The notes beneath the pieces are model-generated. The model made no database searches. It was not told the origin of the DNA and saw nothing but the letters and a program-made list of their open reading frames with translations. This document shows positions 9,686 through 17,748 of a DNA stretch of 45,038 nucleotides, piece by piece; within the stretch, counting starts at the first letter, position 1, and each line of letters opens with the position of its first letter. A program made the position numbers and the translations under genes. This stretch comes from Amycolatopsis coloradensis (lineage in GTDB: Bacteria; Actinomycetota; Actinomycetes; Mycobacteriales; Pseudonocardiaceae). The stretch spans positions 1,497,442 to 1,542,479 of the forward strand of contig NZ_CP150484.1 in assembly GCF_037997115.1 (NCBI RefSeq), given 5' to 3'.

Positions 9686-10320
9686 CAGGCGTTGCGCCGC
9701 AGCAGGTGGCCGACGGCCGTCGCGCTCAGCAACAGGGCGGCGACCGCCGCCACCGCGGCCACCGTGAACGGGACGGCAAGCGGTTGTTGCGAGGTCAGGG
9801 CCCGCAGCAGCGGGTTGGCCAGCGGCAACCACTTCACCAGGAGCACGGCCGCGAGCGCGAAGATCGCGGCCAGCACGGACCAGCCGACGCGCGGGACCAG
9901 CAGGCGCGAACAGGGCAGTCCGATCGCGATCCCGAACAGCGCGCACAGCGCGTGCGCCGCGGCCCCGAGAGCGAGGGCGCCGATCGGGAAGCCGCCGGAG
10001 CGGAGGCCCGACCAGACCAGCGTCACGACGATCAGCACCGCGGCGCAGCCGAAGACGGCCAGGGTGGCGCCGCCGAGGACCGATCGCCAGCGTCGTGCGT
10101 GACTGAAGGTCACCAGCCGCTGGACCGGGTCCTCGACGTCGAGCATCGCGATCGTCAGCCAGCACGAGACCACCAGAAGCGAACCGGCGCTGATCCCGTA
10201 CTGCGGCAGCAGCGGCGACTTCGGATCCGTGTAGAGCACGGTGTTCACCGCGAGGTAGGCGAGGATCGCGGGAAGGTAGCGCTGGGAATGGCCGAGCAGC
10301 GCGAGGTAGTAGCGGGTCAT
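9685..10320 (-). CDS. ABC-type transporter membrane protein
   Basis: 211 residues from ATG at 10320, which overlaps the TGA of the ATPase gene; GTG at 10329 is an alternative. Six hydrophobic segments (~14-30, 42-58, 83-105, 113-135, 145-165, 183-203) are joined by short loops, giving an all-membrane protein without further domains. It fits the permease of a one-ATPase/one-permease ABC exporter. The substrate is unknown. Confidence 0.75.
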   Translation of the reverse strand: MTRYYLALLGHSQRYLPAILAYLAVNTVLYTDPKSPLLPQYGISAGSLLVVSCWLTIAMLDVEDPVQRLVTFSHARRWRSVLGGATLAVFGCAAVLIVVTLVWSGLRSGGFPIGALALGAAAHALCALFGIAIGLPCSRLLVPRVGWSVLAAIFALAAVLLVKWLPLANPLLRALTSQQPLAVPFTVAAVAAVAALLLSATAVGHLLRRNA

Positions 10321-11114
10321 GGCGAGCACGGCGCCACCTCCCGGACCGAGAAGCCGCGGTTGAGCGCACGCAGCAGGACCGCGTCCGTGTGCCCGGCTTC
10401 CACCGTCAGGACGACTTTCCCGTCTTCGGCCACGGCTTGGCTGACGCCGGGTTCCGAGGACCAGTCGCCATCGGGTCCGTGAAGGACGATCCTCGTCGCG
10501 CCTTCTTCGACGTGGGTCAACAGGCCGTCGTCCATCCGGTAGACGACATCGGCATGGGCGTGCACGACGGCCGCGCGGTGGTCGGTGAAGACCACGCTCG
10601 CGCCCCGTTCCTTGGTCTCGGCGACGAGTTCACCGAGCACCGTGTGGGCCTCGACGTCGAGCCCGGACCAGGGCTCGTCGAGGATCAGCAGCTCCGGCTC
10701 GGCGAGGACCGCCTGCGCGAGGCCGACCTTCTGGGCGTTGCCCTTCGACAGGGTCCGCAAGGGCGCGTCCGGCCCGCCGACCAGCGCCAGCCGGTCCAGC
10801 AGTGGATCGATTGCCGACAAGTCGACATGACCGTCGATGCGGGCCATATGCCGCAGGTACGCCCGCGCGCTCATCCGCTGTCCCGCCGGGAAGCGGTCCG
10901 GCAGGTAGCCGACCCGCGGACTGCCCACGACGTTTCCCGAAGTCACCCGGGAAAGTGCGGCGAGGATCCTGAGCAGCGTCGACTTCCCCGAACCGTTCGA
11001 GCCGAGAACGCCGACCACGCGACCCGCCGGGATGTCGAGGTCGACGTCGGCGAGCACGGGTTCACCGCGGCCGTAGCGCTTACCGACTCCTTCGAGCCGG
11101 ATCAGCGAGGTCAC
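10317..11114 (-). CDS. ABC transporter ATP-binding protein
   Basis: 265 residues from GTG at 11114, overlapping the amidotransferase stop (GTGA). Walker A GSNGSGKST (~37), a degenerate signature LSKGNAQKV in place of LSGGQ, Walker B LLILDEP (~150) and a switch His in FTDHR are visible. After ~210 residues there is an extra C-terminal domain of ~55 residues that reads as a small regulatory extension, as in CcmA/YhaQ-type exporters. It pairs with the permease immediately downstream. Confidence 0.88.
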   Translation of the reverse strand: MTSLIRLEGVGKRYGRGEPVLADVDLDIPAGRVVGVLGSNGSGKSTLLRILAALSRVTSGNVVGSPRVGYLPDRFPAGQRMSARAYLRHMARIDGHVDLSAIDPLLDRLALVGGPDAPLRTLSKGNAQKVGLAQAVLAEPELLILDEPWSGLDVEAHTVLGELVAETKERGASVVFTDHRAAVVHAHADVVYRMDDGLLTHVEEGATRIVLHGPDGDWSSEPGVSQAVAEDGKVVLTVEAGHTDAVLLRALNRGFSVREVAPCSP

Positions 11115-11755
11115 GCAGCAGCGGCCTTCTGCAACGCGCGGGTCTCCTGTTCGAGCTCGTTGACCCTGGCGTCGGGGACCGGGTGCCCGGCCGAAGCCAT
11201 CCAGTTCGCCAGCATCCGGTGCCCACCCTGGGTGAGCACGGATTCGGGGTGGAACTGGACGCCTTCGAGCGGCAGCTCGCGGTGGCGCATGCCCATCACC
11301 ACACCGGACTCGGTGCGGCCTGTGATCTCGAACACGGCGTCGTCGATGGTTTCGGGCAAAACGGTCAGCGAGTGGTACCGCGTGGCGGTGAATTCCGAGG
11401 GGAGCCCGGCGAGCACTCCGTCGCCCGAATGGTGGACTTGACTGGTCTTGCCGTGCAGCAGTTCCGGGGCGCGGTCGACGGTGGCGCCGAAGACGACGCC
11501 GAGGGCCTGGTGGCCGAGGCAGACGCCGAGCATCGGGATGCGCTTCTCGGCGCATTCGCGGATGACGTCCATGCTCTGACCAGCGCGTTCCGGGGTGCCG
11601 GGGCCGGGAGAGACGAGCACCGCGTCGAACTCGCCGAGCTTGTCGATCTCCACGACGTCGTTGCGCCAGACGGTGCAGTCGGCGCCGAGCTGGGCCAGGT
11701 ACTGGACCAGGTTGTAGACAAAACTGTCGTAGTTGTCGACGACGAGCACGCGCAT
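11111..11755 (-). CDS. pabA: Glutamine amidotransferase, aminodeoxychorismate/anthranilate synthase component II
   Basis: 214 residues, a class I (triad) glutamine amidotransferase. The nucleophile Cys79 lies in GVCLGHQAL, and His169/Glu171 in FHPES complete the triad. The oxyanion motif SPGPGTP is at ~49-55. It supplies ammonia to chorismate in p-aminobenzoate or tryptophan synthesis; the orthologue next to pknB in Mycobacterium is named trpG (Rv0013) and may be amphibolic. The position beside pknB is conserved. It heads a leftward operon with the ABC genes. Confidence 0.93.
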   Translation of the reverse strand: MRVLVVDNYDSFVYNLVQYLAQLGADCTVWRNDVVEIDKLGEFDAVLVSPGPGTPERAGQSMDVIRECAEKRIPMLGVCLGHQALGVVFGATVDRAPELLHGKTSQVHHSGDGVLAGLPSEFTATRYHSLTVLPETIDDAVFEITGRTESGVVMGMRHRELPLEGVQFHPESVLTQGGHRMLANWMASAGHPVPDARVNELEQETRALQKAAAA

Positions 11756-11809
11756 GGAGCCAGCTTAGCGGCTCCCACCAGGTGGACCGTACGCCAGATC
11801 ACAATGATT

Positions 11810-11825
11810 GTTAGGGCTGCCTAAC
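11810..11825. promoter_or_regulatory. GTTAGG-N4-CCTAAC palindrome in the fprA promoter
   Basis: GTTAGG (11810-11815) and CCTAAC (11820-11825) are perfect inverted arms around GCTG, ending five bases before the GTG start. Read on the minus strand, 14 of 19 positions fit the actinobacterial DtxR/IdeR/DmdR iron-box consensus as I recall it. The same layout occurs before the MerR gene at 33578-33597. An iron-responsive operator is likely but not proven. Confidence 0.6.
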
Positions 11826-11830
11826 TTACC

Positions 11831-13186
11831 GTGGTAGGAGTGAGCCGTTCTCTTCGTGTAGCCATCGTGGGTGCCGGTCCGGCCGGCATCTACGCCGCCG
11901 ACATCCTCGACAAGTCCGACGCCGACGTGACGATCGACCTGTTCGAGCGCATGCCGGCGCCGTTCGGGCTGATCCGGTACGGCGTCGCGCCCGACCACCC
12001 CCGGATCAAGGGCATCGTCACCGCCCTGCACAAGGTCCTCGACAAGCCGAACATCCGGCTGCTGGGCAACGTCGACTACGGAACCGACCTGAAGCTCGAC
12101 GACCTGCGCCAGTTCTACGACGCGGTGATCTTCTCGACCGGCGCCATGGCCGACCGCGCGCTCGACATCCCCGGGATCGACCTCGACGGCAGCTACGGCG
12201 CCGCCGACTTCGTCTCCTGGTACGACGGGCACCCGGACGTGCCGCGCACCTGGCCGCTGAACGCCACCTCGGTCGCGGTCCTCGGGGTCGGGAACGTGGC
12301 GCTCGACGTGGCACGGATCCTCGCGAAGACCGCCGACGAGCTGCTCAGCACCGACATCCCGGACAACGTCTACCAGGGGCTGAAGGCCAGCCCGGTCACC
12401 GACGTGCACGTGTTCGGCCGCCGCGGCCCGGCACAGGCGAAGTTCACGCCGCTGGAGCTGCGGGAGCTGGACCACTCGCCGAACGTCGAGGTCATCGTCT
12501 ACCCCGAGGACATCGAGTTCGACGAGGGCAGCATCGCCGCGCTGCGGGCGTCGAAGCAGATCGACATGGTCGTGAAGACGCTGCAGGAGTGGGCGATCCG
12601 CGACCAGGGCGACCGGCCGAAGCGGCTGCACCTGCACTTCCTGCACTCGCCCTGCGAGATCGTCGGCGAAGACGGCAAGGTGACCGGCCTGCGGACCGAG
12701 CGCACCGAACTGACCGGTGACGGCAACGTGCGCGGCACCGGCGAATTCCACGACTGGGACGTCCAGGCCGTCTACCGCGCGGTGGGCTACCTGTCGTCGC
12801 ATCTGCCGGAGATCCCGTTCGACCACACCACCGGGACCGTGCCGAACCAGGCGGGCCGGGTGCTGGACATCGACGAGGAGCAGGTGCCGGGCGTCTACGT
12901 GACCGGCTGGATCAAGCGCGGCCCGGTCGGCCTCATCGGCCACACCAAGGGCGACGCGGCCGAAACGATCGCGAGCCTGCTGGCCGACGCCGACGCCCTG
13001 ACGGCCCCGGCCGTGGACGACCCCGACGCGATCCTCGGGTTCCTGACCGAACGCGGCGTGCCCTTCACCACCTGGGAGGGCTGGGGCAAACTCGACGCCC
13101 ACGAGAAGTCCCTCGGCGCTCCGCACGGCCGGGAACGCGTCAAGGTCGTCGAGCGCGAAGAGATGACCCGCATCTCGCGCTCCTGA
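11831..13186 (+). CDS. fprA: FprA-type ferredoxin/flavodoxin-NADP+ reductase (adrenodoxin reductase family)
   Basis: 451 residues. It has an N-terminal FAD site (VAIVGAGPAGIYAA, ~10-23), PFGLIRYGVAPDHP, a central NADP site (VGNVALDVARIL, ~150) and the C-terminal family motif GWIKRGPVGLIGHTKGDA. It moves electrons between NADPH and ferredoxins. The best start is GTG at 11831 or GTG at 11840; neither has a good ribosome site, and transcription close to the palindrome may give a nearly leaderless mRNA. Iron control is suggested by the upstream box. It is transcribed alone. Confidence 0.92.
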   Translation: MVGVSRSLRVAIVGAGPAGIYAADILDKSDADVTIDLFERMPAPFGLIRYGVAPDHPRIKGIVTALHKVLDKPNIRLLGNVDYGTDLKLDDLRQFYDAVIFSTGAMADRALDIPGIDLDGSYGAADFVSWYDGHPDVPRTWPLNATSVAVLGVGNVALDVARILAKTADELLSTDIPDNVYQGLKASPVTDVHVFGRRGPAQAKFTPLELRELDHSPNVEVIVYPEDIEFDEGSIAALRASKQIDMVVKTLQEWAIRDQGDRPKRLHLHFLHSPCEIVGEDGKVTGLRTERTELTGDGNVRGTGEFHDWDVQAVYRAVGYLSSHLPEIPFDHTTGTVPNQAGRVLDIDEEQVPGVYVTGWIKRGPVGLIGHTKGDAAETIASLLADADALTAPAVDDPDAILGFLTERGVPFTTWEGWGKLDAHEKSLGAPHGRERVKVVEREEMTRISRS

Positions 13187-13197
13187 ACCCGTTCCCT

Positions 13198-13240
13198 GAA
13201 GGCCTCCTTCCCTACGCTCAAGGTAGGGAAGGAGGCCTTC
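13198..13240. terminator. 18-bp perfect hairpin between convergent fprA and response regulator
   Basis: The arms at 13198-13215 and 13223-13240 are exact inverse complements (start GAAGGCCTCC) with a 7-base loop. The hairpin fills the gap between the fprA stop and the leftward response-regulator stop. It has no clear T-run, so it is a bidirectional terminator by position rather than by textbook form. It may be a dispersed palindromic repeat. Confidence 0.7.
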
Positions 13241-13895
13241 ACGGCGTGCCCAAGTAAGCGAGGACGGCGAGAACGCGGCGATTCGTGTCGTCCGAGGCGA
13301 CGATGCCGAGCTTCGCGAAGATGTTCGCGGTGTGCTTCCCCACCGCCCCTTCGCTGAAGTGCAGCCGTCCGGCGATGGCCGCGTTGGAACAACCCTCCGC
13401 CATCAAGCCGAGCACCTCGCGCTCGCGTGGGGTCAACGCCGCGAGTGGGTCGGATGCGTTGCCCGCCACCAGTTTCGCGATCACTTCGGGATCCATCGCG
13501 GTCCCGCCGCCCGCTACCCGCCGCACCGCGTCGATGAACTGGTCGGCGTTGAAGACGCGGTCCTTCAGCAGGTAGCCGATCGCGCCCGCGCCGTCGGCGA
13601 GCAGCTCACGCGCGTAGAGCTGCTCGACGTGTTGTGACAGAACGAGAATCGGCAGTCCGGGGAGGTCACGCCGCACCGCCAGGGCGACCTGAAGCCCCTC
13701 GTCGGTGAGCGTCGGCGGCATCCGGACGTCGACGACCGAGACGTCGGGCCGGTGTGTGCGCAGCGCCCGTTCCAGTTCCGGCCCGGTGCCCACCGCCTCG
13801 ACGACGTCGAAACCGTGCGCGGTCAGCAAATGCGTCAGGCCGTCTCGGAGGAGATATTGGTCCTCGGCGACGACGCATCGGGGTCGAGCTGGCAC
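13239..13895 (-). CDS. NarL/FixJ-family response regulator
   Basis: 218 residues. The receiver domain has acidic residues at AED (~10-12) and the phospho-acceptor Asp56 in VVDVRMP, plus the Lys in LLKD. The C-terminal LuxR helix-turn-helix is LTPREREVLGLMAEGCSNAAIAG. The GTG start at 13895 lies inside the histidine kinase gene, overlapping it by 61 bases, because the receiver core begins only a few residues later. It is paired with the upstream kinase and probably acts on the divergent ABC exporter genes. Confidence 0.92.
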   Translation of the reverse strand: MPARPRCVVAEDQYLLRDGLTHLLTAHGFDVVEAVGTGPELERALRTHRPDVSVVDVRMPPTLTDEGLQVALAVRRDLPGLPILVLSQHVEQLYARELLADGAGAIGYLLKDRVFNADQFIDAVRRVAGGGTAMDPEVIAKLVAGNASDPLAALTPREREVLGLMAEGCSNAAIAGRLHFSEGAVGKHTANIFAKLGIVASDDTNRRVLAVLAYLGTP

Positions 13896-15610
13896 GGGAT
13901 CTCCATGATCGCCTTCGTCGGCCCGCCGAGCGGGCTGGTCAGAGCGAAACTACCGTCGAACGCGCCCAGCCTGCGCTCGATCCCGCGAATCCCGCTCCCC
14001 CGGGCCGCGTTCGCCCCTCCCTTGCCGTCGTCGGTCACCTCGATCCGCAACAGACCGTCGTCGTAGTCGAAGTCGATCGACACTCGCCGCGCCTCGCCGT
14101 GCTTCGCGGCGTTACCCAGCAGCTCGCTGACCGCGAAGTACGCGCACGCCTCCGCGGGCTGCTCCAGCCGAGGCAGGACGCCGTTCACCGAAGCCCGCAA
14201 CGGACTGTCGAGCGCCATCGCCCGCACCGCGTCACCGAGCCCGCGCTCGGACAACACCGGCGGATGAATCCCGCGCACCAGCAGCCGCAACTCGGTCAGC
14301 GTCTCGGACGACGTCTGCCGGAGCTCGGCGGCCAGCCGTTTCGCCGCTGCCGGATCGCTGTCGATCAACGCTTCGACCGCGCCCAGCTTCATCCCCATCG
14401 CGACCAGCCGCGACTGGACCCCGTCGTGCAGGTCCCGCTCGATGCGCCGCAGCTCGGCGGCCTGCGCGACCGACGCGTCCGTCCGCGTCTGCTTCAGCCG
14501 TTCGACGCGCTGCGCCAGCCGCGAAGCCTCTGTCGGCCCCAGGAGCAGCTTCGCGAAACGCGCTCCTTGGCGGGCGAGCCACGGCGCCGCGGCCAGTCCG
14601 GCGACGAACGCCGCCACGGCGACCGGAGTCAGCGCGAGCGCTTGCCCGAACGGCCGCAAGACCCAGAGCGCGACCACGCCCCAGAGACCGAAGAACACCA
14701 GCGCCGCCGTCGGCACCACCATCAGCAGCAGCACCACGGAGTTGACCACCGCGGCCGCCATGTCGCGCCAGGTCGCGCGGTCGGACATCGCCCAGCGCCA
14801 GCGCGCCAGCCGCGCCGGCCACCACGGTGTGTCGTACAGCTGCCGTCCGTGCTGGTACATCCCGTCCGCGCGCGGGACGGGGAACGGCGGCTCCGGCAGG
14901 TACGGGCGGTCGATCCGCACGCCGGTCCAGTTCTTGGCCTCGCGGCGCAAGGTGTCGGTCACCGTGCGGCCGGCGACGACCATCGTCGCGAACAGCGGCG
15001 ACGGCCAGATCAGGGCGAGCAGCGCCGGGATCACCATCCCGAGCTGGGCGGCCGAAAGGGCGAACAGCCCCATCTGGAAACCCAGCGCCTTCAGTCTCTT
15101 CTTGATCCAGCCGTCTCCGTCGCGGGCCGGGCGGGGTCCGAGCCACCAGCGCGTCCACTTCCCGTACAGCCGGAGCGCGCGCGGTCCGGTCAGCAGGACC
15201 GCCGGCGCGAGCACCAGACCGGCCAACGGATTCCACAGCTGCCAGCCGAGATCCCGGCCGGTCGCCGGATCGTCGGAGATCCACTCGAACCGTTTGGTCC
15301 ACCGGATGAACCAGGACCGCTTGAACAGGCTGTTCCCGTCGCGGTACCAGCCGTCGCGCTCGCGTTCCGGCTCCGGCGGCGCCGGCCGGTAGGGCGGTTC
15401 GACGTCGACACCGCACCAGCGTCCGGCCAGCCGGCGGGTGAGCGCGGCGCGCGGACGCGTCCCTTCGAGCGCCAGCGTGTAGGCGAAGACCAGGCCGACA
15501 CAGAGCAGGCAGAAACCCACCAGTTCGAGCAGCAGGTCCAGCCAGCTCACCAGCGCCAACCCCGCGAGCACGAAGCCCCGGCGCACTGAGGTGAGGTAGG
15601 TGCGGATCAT
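13835..15610 (-). CDS. Sensor histidine kinase (HisKA_3 type) with duplicated membrane sensor
   Basis: 591 residues. The N-terminal half carries two copies of a unit made of paired hydrophobic segments followed by a W-rich extracytoplasmic loop (about 1-150 and 165-330), resembling the putative sensor domain of actinobacterial LiaS/DesK-like kinases. The dimerisation motif ERDLHDGVQ contains His395. The HATPase domain shows ELLGNAAKHG (N box), DDGKGG and GSGIRGIERR. It phosphorylates the overlapping response regulator. The likely signal is membrane or envelope stress, by analogy with such systems next to ABC exporters. Confidence 0.88.
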   Translation of the reverse strand: MIRTYLTSVRRGFVLAGLALVSWLDLLLELVGFCLLCVGLVFAYTLALEGTRPRAALTRRLAGRWCGVDVEPPYRPAPPEPERERDGWYRDGNSLFKRSWFIRWTKRFEWISDDPATGRDLGWQLWNPLAGLVLAPAVLLTGPRALRLYGKWTRWWLGPRPARDGDGWIKKRLKALGFQMGLFALSAAQLGMVIPALLALIWPSPLFATMVVAGRTVTDTLRREAKNWTGVRIDRPYLPEPPFPVPRADGMYQHGRQLYDTPWWPARLARWRWAMSDRATWRDMAAAVVNSVVLLLMVVPTAALVFFGLWGVVALWVLRPFGQALALTPVAVAAFVAGLAAAPWLARQGARFAKLLLGPTEASRLAQRVERLKQTRTDASVAQAAELRRIERDLHDGVQSRLVAMGMKLGAVEALIDSDPAAAKRLAAELRQTSSETLTELRLLVRGIHPPVLSERGLGDAVRAMALDSPLRASVNGVLPRLEQPAEACAYFAVSELLGNAAKHGEARRVSIDFDYDDGLLRIEVTDDGKGGANAARGSGIRGIERRLGAFDGSFALTSPLGGPTKAIMEIPCQLDPDASSPRTNISSETA

Positions 15611-15701
15611 GCGACGAAGTCTTCCCCACCGCCCCGGCCCGGCACAGTGACCACAGGCCCCCGATCAGGGTGGGCCCAGCCCCACCCCAGGTGTGGGTTC
15701 A

Positions 15702-15730
15702 GCGCCATTCTGGCGAAGTTCCTTGCGCCA
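15702..15730. promoter_or_regulatory. Repeated GCGCCA / TGGCG motifs before the ABC exporter
   Basis: GCGCCA occurs at 15702-15707 and again at 15725-15730, with TGGCG (15711-15715) between them, so either copy can pair with the centre. A TAACGT sequence at 15731 may be the -10 element of the exporter operon. This is a candidate binding site for the divergently encoded response regulator; no consensus is known to me. Confidence 0.35.
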
Positions 15731-15743
15731 TAACGTTTTTCGC

Positions 15744-16454
15744 ATGCCACTCATCGAAGTCAGCAACCTCCGCAAGACGTACGGGGAGCACGTCGCGGTC
15801 GACGACGTTTCGTTCCACGTGGAACAGGGCGAGATCTTCGGGATCCTCGGGACCAACGGCGCGGGCAAGACCACCACCGTCGAATGCCTCCAGGGCCTGC
15901 GGACGCCGGACGCCGGCACCATGTCGGTCCTCGGCCTCGACCCCGGCAAGGAACACGGCGCCCTCCGGCAGCGCCTCGGCTCGCAGCTCCAGGAGAGCCG
16001 CCTGCCGGACAAGATCAAGGTCCACGAAGCGCTCGACCTCTACGCGTCCTTCTACGCGAACCCCGCCGACACCGGTGACCTGCTCGCGAAACTGGGCCTC
16101 ACCCAGCAGCGGGACAAGTACTTCGGCAAGCTTTCCGGCGGACAGAAACAGCGCGTCTCGATCGCGCTCGCGCTGGTCGGCCGTCCGGAGATCGCCGTCC
16201 TCGACGAGCTGACCACCGGACTGGACCCGCACGCCCGGCGCGACACCTGGAAGCTCGTCGAGACCGTGCGCGACACCGGCGTCACCGTCGTCCTCGTCAC
16301 GCACTTCATGGACGAGGCCGAACGCCTCTGCGACCGGCTCGCGATCTTCGACGCCGGCCGCGTGGTCGCCACCGGCACCCCCGGCGAGCTCCGTGACCGC
16401 GCCGGTAAATCCACTTTGGACGAAGCCTTCGTGACCCTGACCGGCCGCGACTGA
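15744..16454 (+). CDS. ABC-2 exporter ATP-binding protein (DrrA-like)
   Basis: 236 residues from ATG at 15744; a longer in-frame start at 15693 lacks conserved sequence. Walker A GTNGAGKTTT, signature LSGGQKQRV, Walker B IAVLDELTTGLDP and switch His VTHFMDEAE are all present. It is the ATPase of a drug- or lipid-exporting ABC-2 system with the permease 15 bases downstream. The divergent two-component system is its probable regulator. Confidence 0.93.
   Translation: MPLIEVSNLRKTYGEHVAVDDVSFHVEQGEIFGILGTNGAGKTTTVECLQGLRTPDAGTMSVLGLDPGKEHGALRQRLGSQLQESRLPDKIKVHEALDLYASFYANPADTGDLLAKLGLTQQRDKYFGKLSGGQKQRVSIALALVGRPEIAVLDELTTGLDPHARRDTWKLVETVRDTGVTVVLVTHFMDEAERLCDRLAIFDAGRVVATGTPGELRDRAGKSTLDEAFVTLTGRD
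15812..15825. promoter_or_regulatory. parS-like palindrome GTTCCACGTGGAAC inside the ABC ATPase gene
   Basis: A 14-bp perfect palindrome, two symmetric changes from the bacterial parS core GTTTCACGTGAAAC bound by ParB. A second identical copy is at 35109-35122. Origin-proximal clusters of parS-like sites are known in actinobacteria. Confidence 0.5.
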
Positions 16455-16469
16455 TCGGAGGAGACGAAA

Positions 16470-17204
16470 ATGAACACACTCGCCAACATCACCCGCACCG
16501 AAACGAAACTCGCCCTCCGCACGCCCGGCTTCGTCATCGGCGGGCTCGTGCTGCCGACCGCCATCACGGCCGTGCTCGGGGCGATCCCCGGCATTCGCGC
16601 GGAGAGCGGGACAACGACGGGTATGCGCTTCCTCGACGCCTGGGTGCCGTCGATGATCGTGCTCACCATCGCGATGATGGGCCTGCAAGCGATCCCCGGG
16701 ATCATCGCGTCCTACCGCGAACAGGGCATCCTCCGCCGCTTCGCCACCACCCCGGTGCACCCGGCCCAGCTGCTGGTGGCGCAGCTGATCATCAACGTCA
16801 CCGTGACGATCGGCGGGGTCGGCATCCTCCTCGTGACGGCGGGCGTCGTCTTCGACGTCCCCAGCCCGCGTCACCCACTCGGCTTCCTGCTGACGTTCGT
16901 CCTCGGCACGACGGCGATCTTCGGTCTCGGCCTGATCGCCGCGGCGGTCGCCAAGACCAGCCGCGCCGCGGGCGGGATCGCGATGATCGCCTACGTCCCG
17001 ATCATGTTCCTCGGCGGCGTCTGGCTGCCGCGCCCCTTGCTGCCGGAGGCCATCCGGGACATCGGCGCGTACGTCCCGCCGGGCGTCAAAGCCCTCGAAG
17101 ACGCCTGGACCGGCACCGGCGCCCAGCCGCTGCAACTCACCGTACTGGCGGCTTTCGCGGTGGGCAGTTGTGTCGTGGCGGCGAAGCTCTTTCGCTGGGA
17201 GTGA
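16470..17204 (+). CDS. ABC-2 type exporter permease (DrrB-like)
   Basis: 244 residues with six hydrophobic segments: ~20-40, 60-80, 105-130, 140-165, 168-188 and 220-240. The ABC-2 family layout is clear, including a YREQGILRRFATTP loop typical of DrrB/YadH permeases. The GGAG ribosome site lies ahead of ATG at 16470. It forms the exporter with the preceding ATPase. Confidence 0.9.
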   Translation: MNTLANITRTETKLALRTPGFVIGGLVLPTAITAVLGAIPGIRAESGTTTGMRFLDAWVPSMIVLTIAMMGLQAIPGIIASYREQGILRRFATTPVHPAQLLVAQLIINVTVTIGGVGILLVTAGVVFDVPSPRHPLGFLLTFVLGTTAIFGLGLIAAAVAKTSRAAGGIAMIAYVPIMFLGGVWLPRPLLPEAIRDIGAYVPPGVKALEDAWTGTGAQPLQLTVLAAFAVGSCVVAAKLFRWE

Positions 17205-17314
17205 CGACCGCTTCCGCCAAAGTGGTGATGATGATCGTTTTCTCTTGTGGCCGGGGCCGAGGGTGAGTAGTCAGGGAGATGGCCCACGTTCACTGTGTCT
17301 CTCTCGGAGGTTCG

Positions 17315-17707
17315 ATGTCTCTGGATGTATCGCCCGCGCTGCTGGAGAAGGCCGAGCGCGGGGAGGTCTCCGACGCCGAATTCGTCGCCTGTGTCCGGGA
17401 GTCCCTGCCCTACGCCTGGACCGTGATCACCGGTGTCATCGCGGAGGCCGAGGGCGCGGCCGACGGGTTCGCCGACAACGAGACGCCGCCGCCGAGCGAG
17501 GCCGAACGCGGCCAGCTGCTGCGGGCGCTGGCCTCGGACGCCATCCGCGGCGGGCTGGAACGGCACTTCGGCGTGAAGCTGGCGTTCCAGAACTGCCACC
17601 GCGTCGCCGTGTTCAAGAAGTCCCAAGTGGACAGTGACCGCTACCGTGCGTTCGTCTCCGTCCGCGGCCAGCTGCTGAACCAGAGCCCGGAACTCCGCGA
17701 CTGCTAA
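17315..17707 (+). CDS. SCO5389-family conserved protein
   Basis: 130 residues from ATG at 17315, which has a CGGAGG ribosome site; a start at 17279 adds unconserved residues. The sequence MSLDVSPALLEKAERGEV, the central LLRALASDAIRGGLERHFGVKLAFQNCHRVAVF-like core and the ending LLNQSPELRDC match a small actinobacterial family of unknown function typified by SCO5389. No membrane segment or known catalytic motif is visible. It is transcribed alone. Confidence 0.85.
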   Translation: MSLDVSPALLEKAERGEVSDAEFVACVRESLPYAWTVITGVIAEAEGAADGFADNETPPPSEAERGQLLRALASDAIRGGLERHFGVKLAFQNCHRVAVFKKSQVDSDRYRAFVSVRGQLLNQSPELRDC

Positions 17708-17748
17708 CCCCTGCGCAGCCCGAAGCACGCTTTCCCGCTGAGGGCTCA

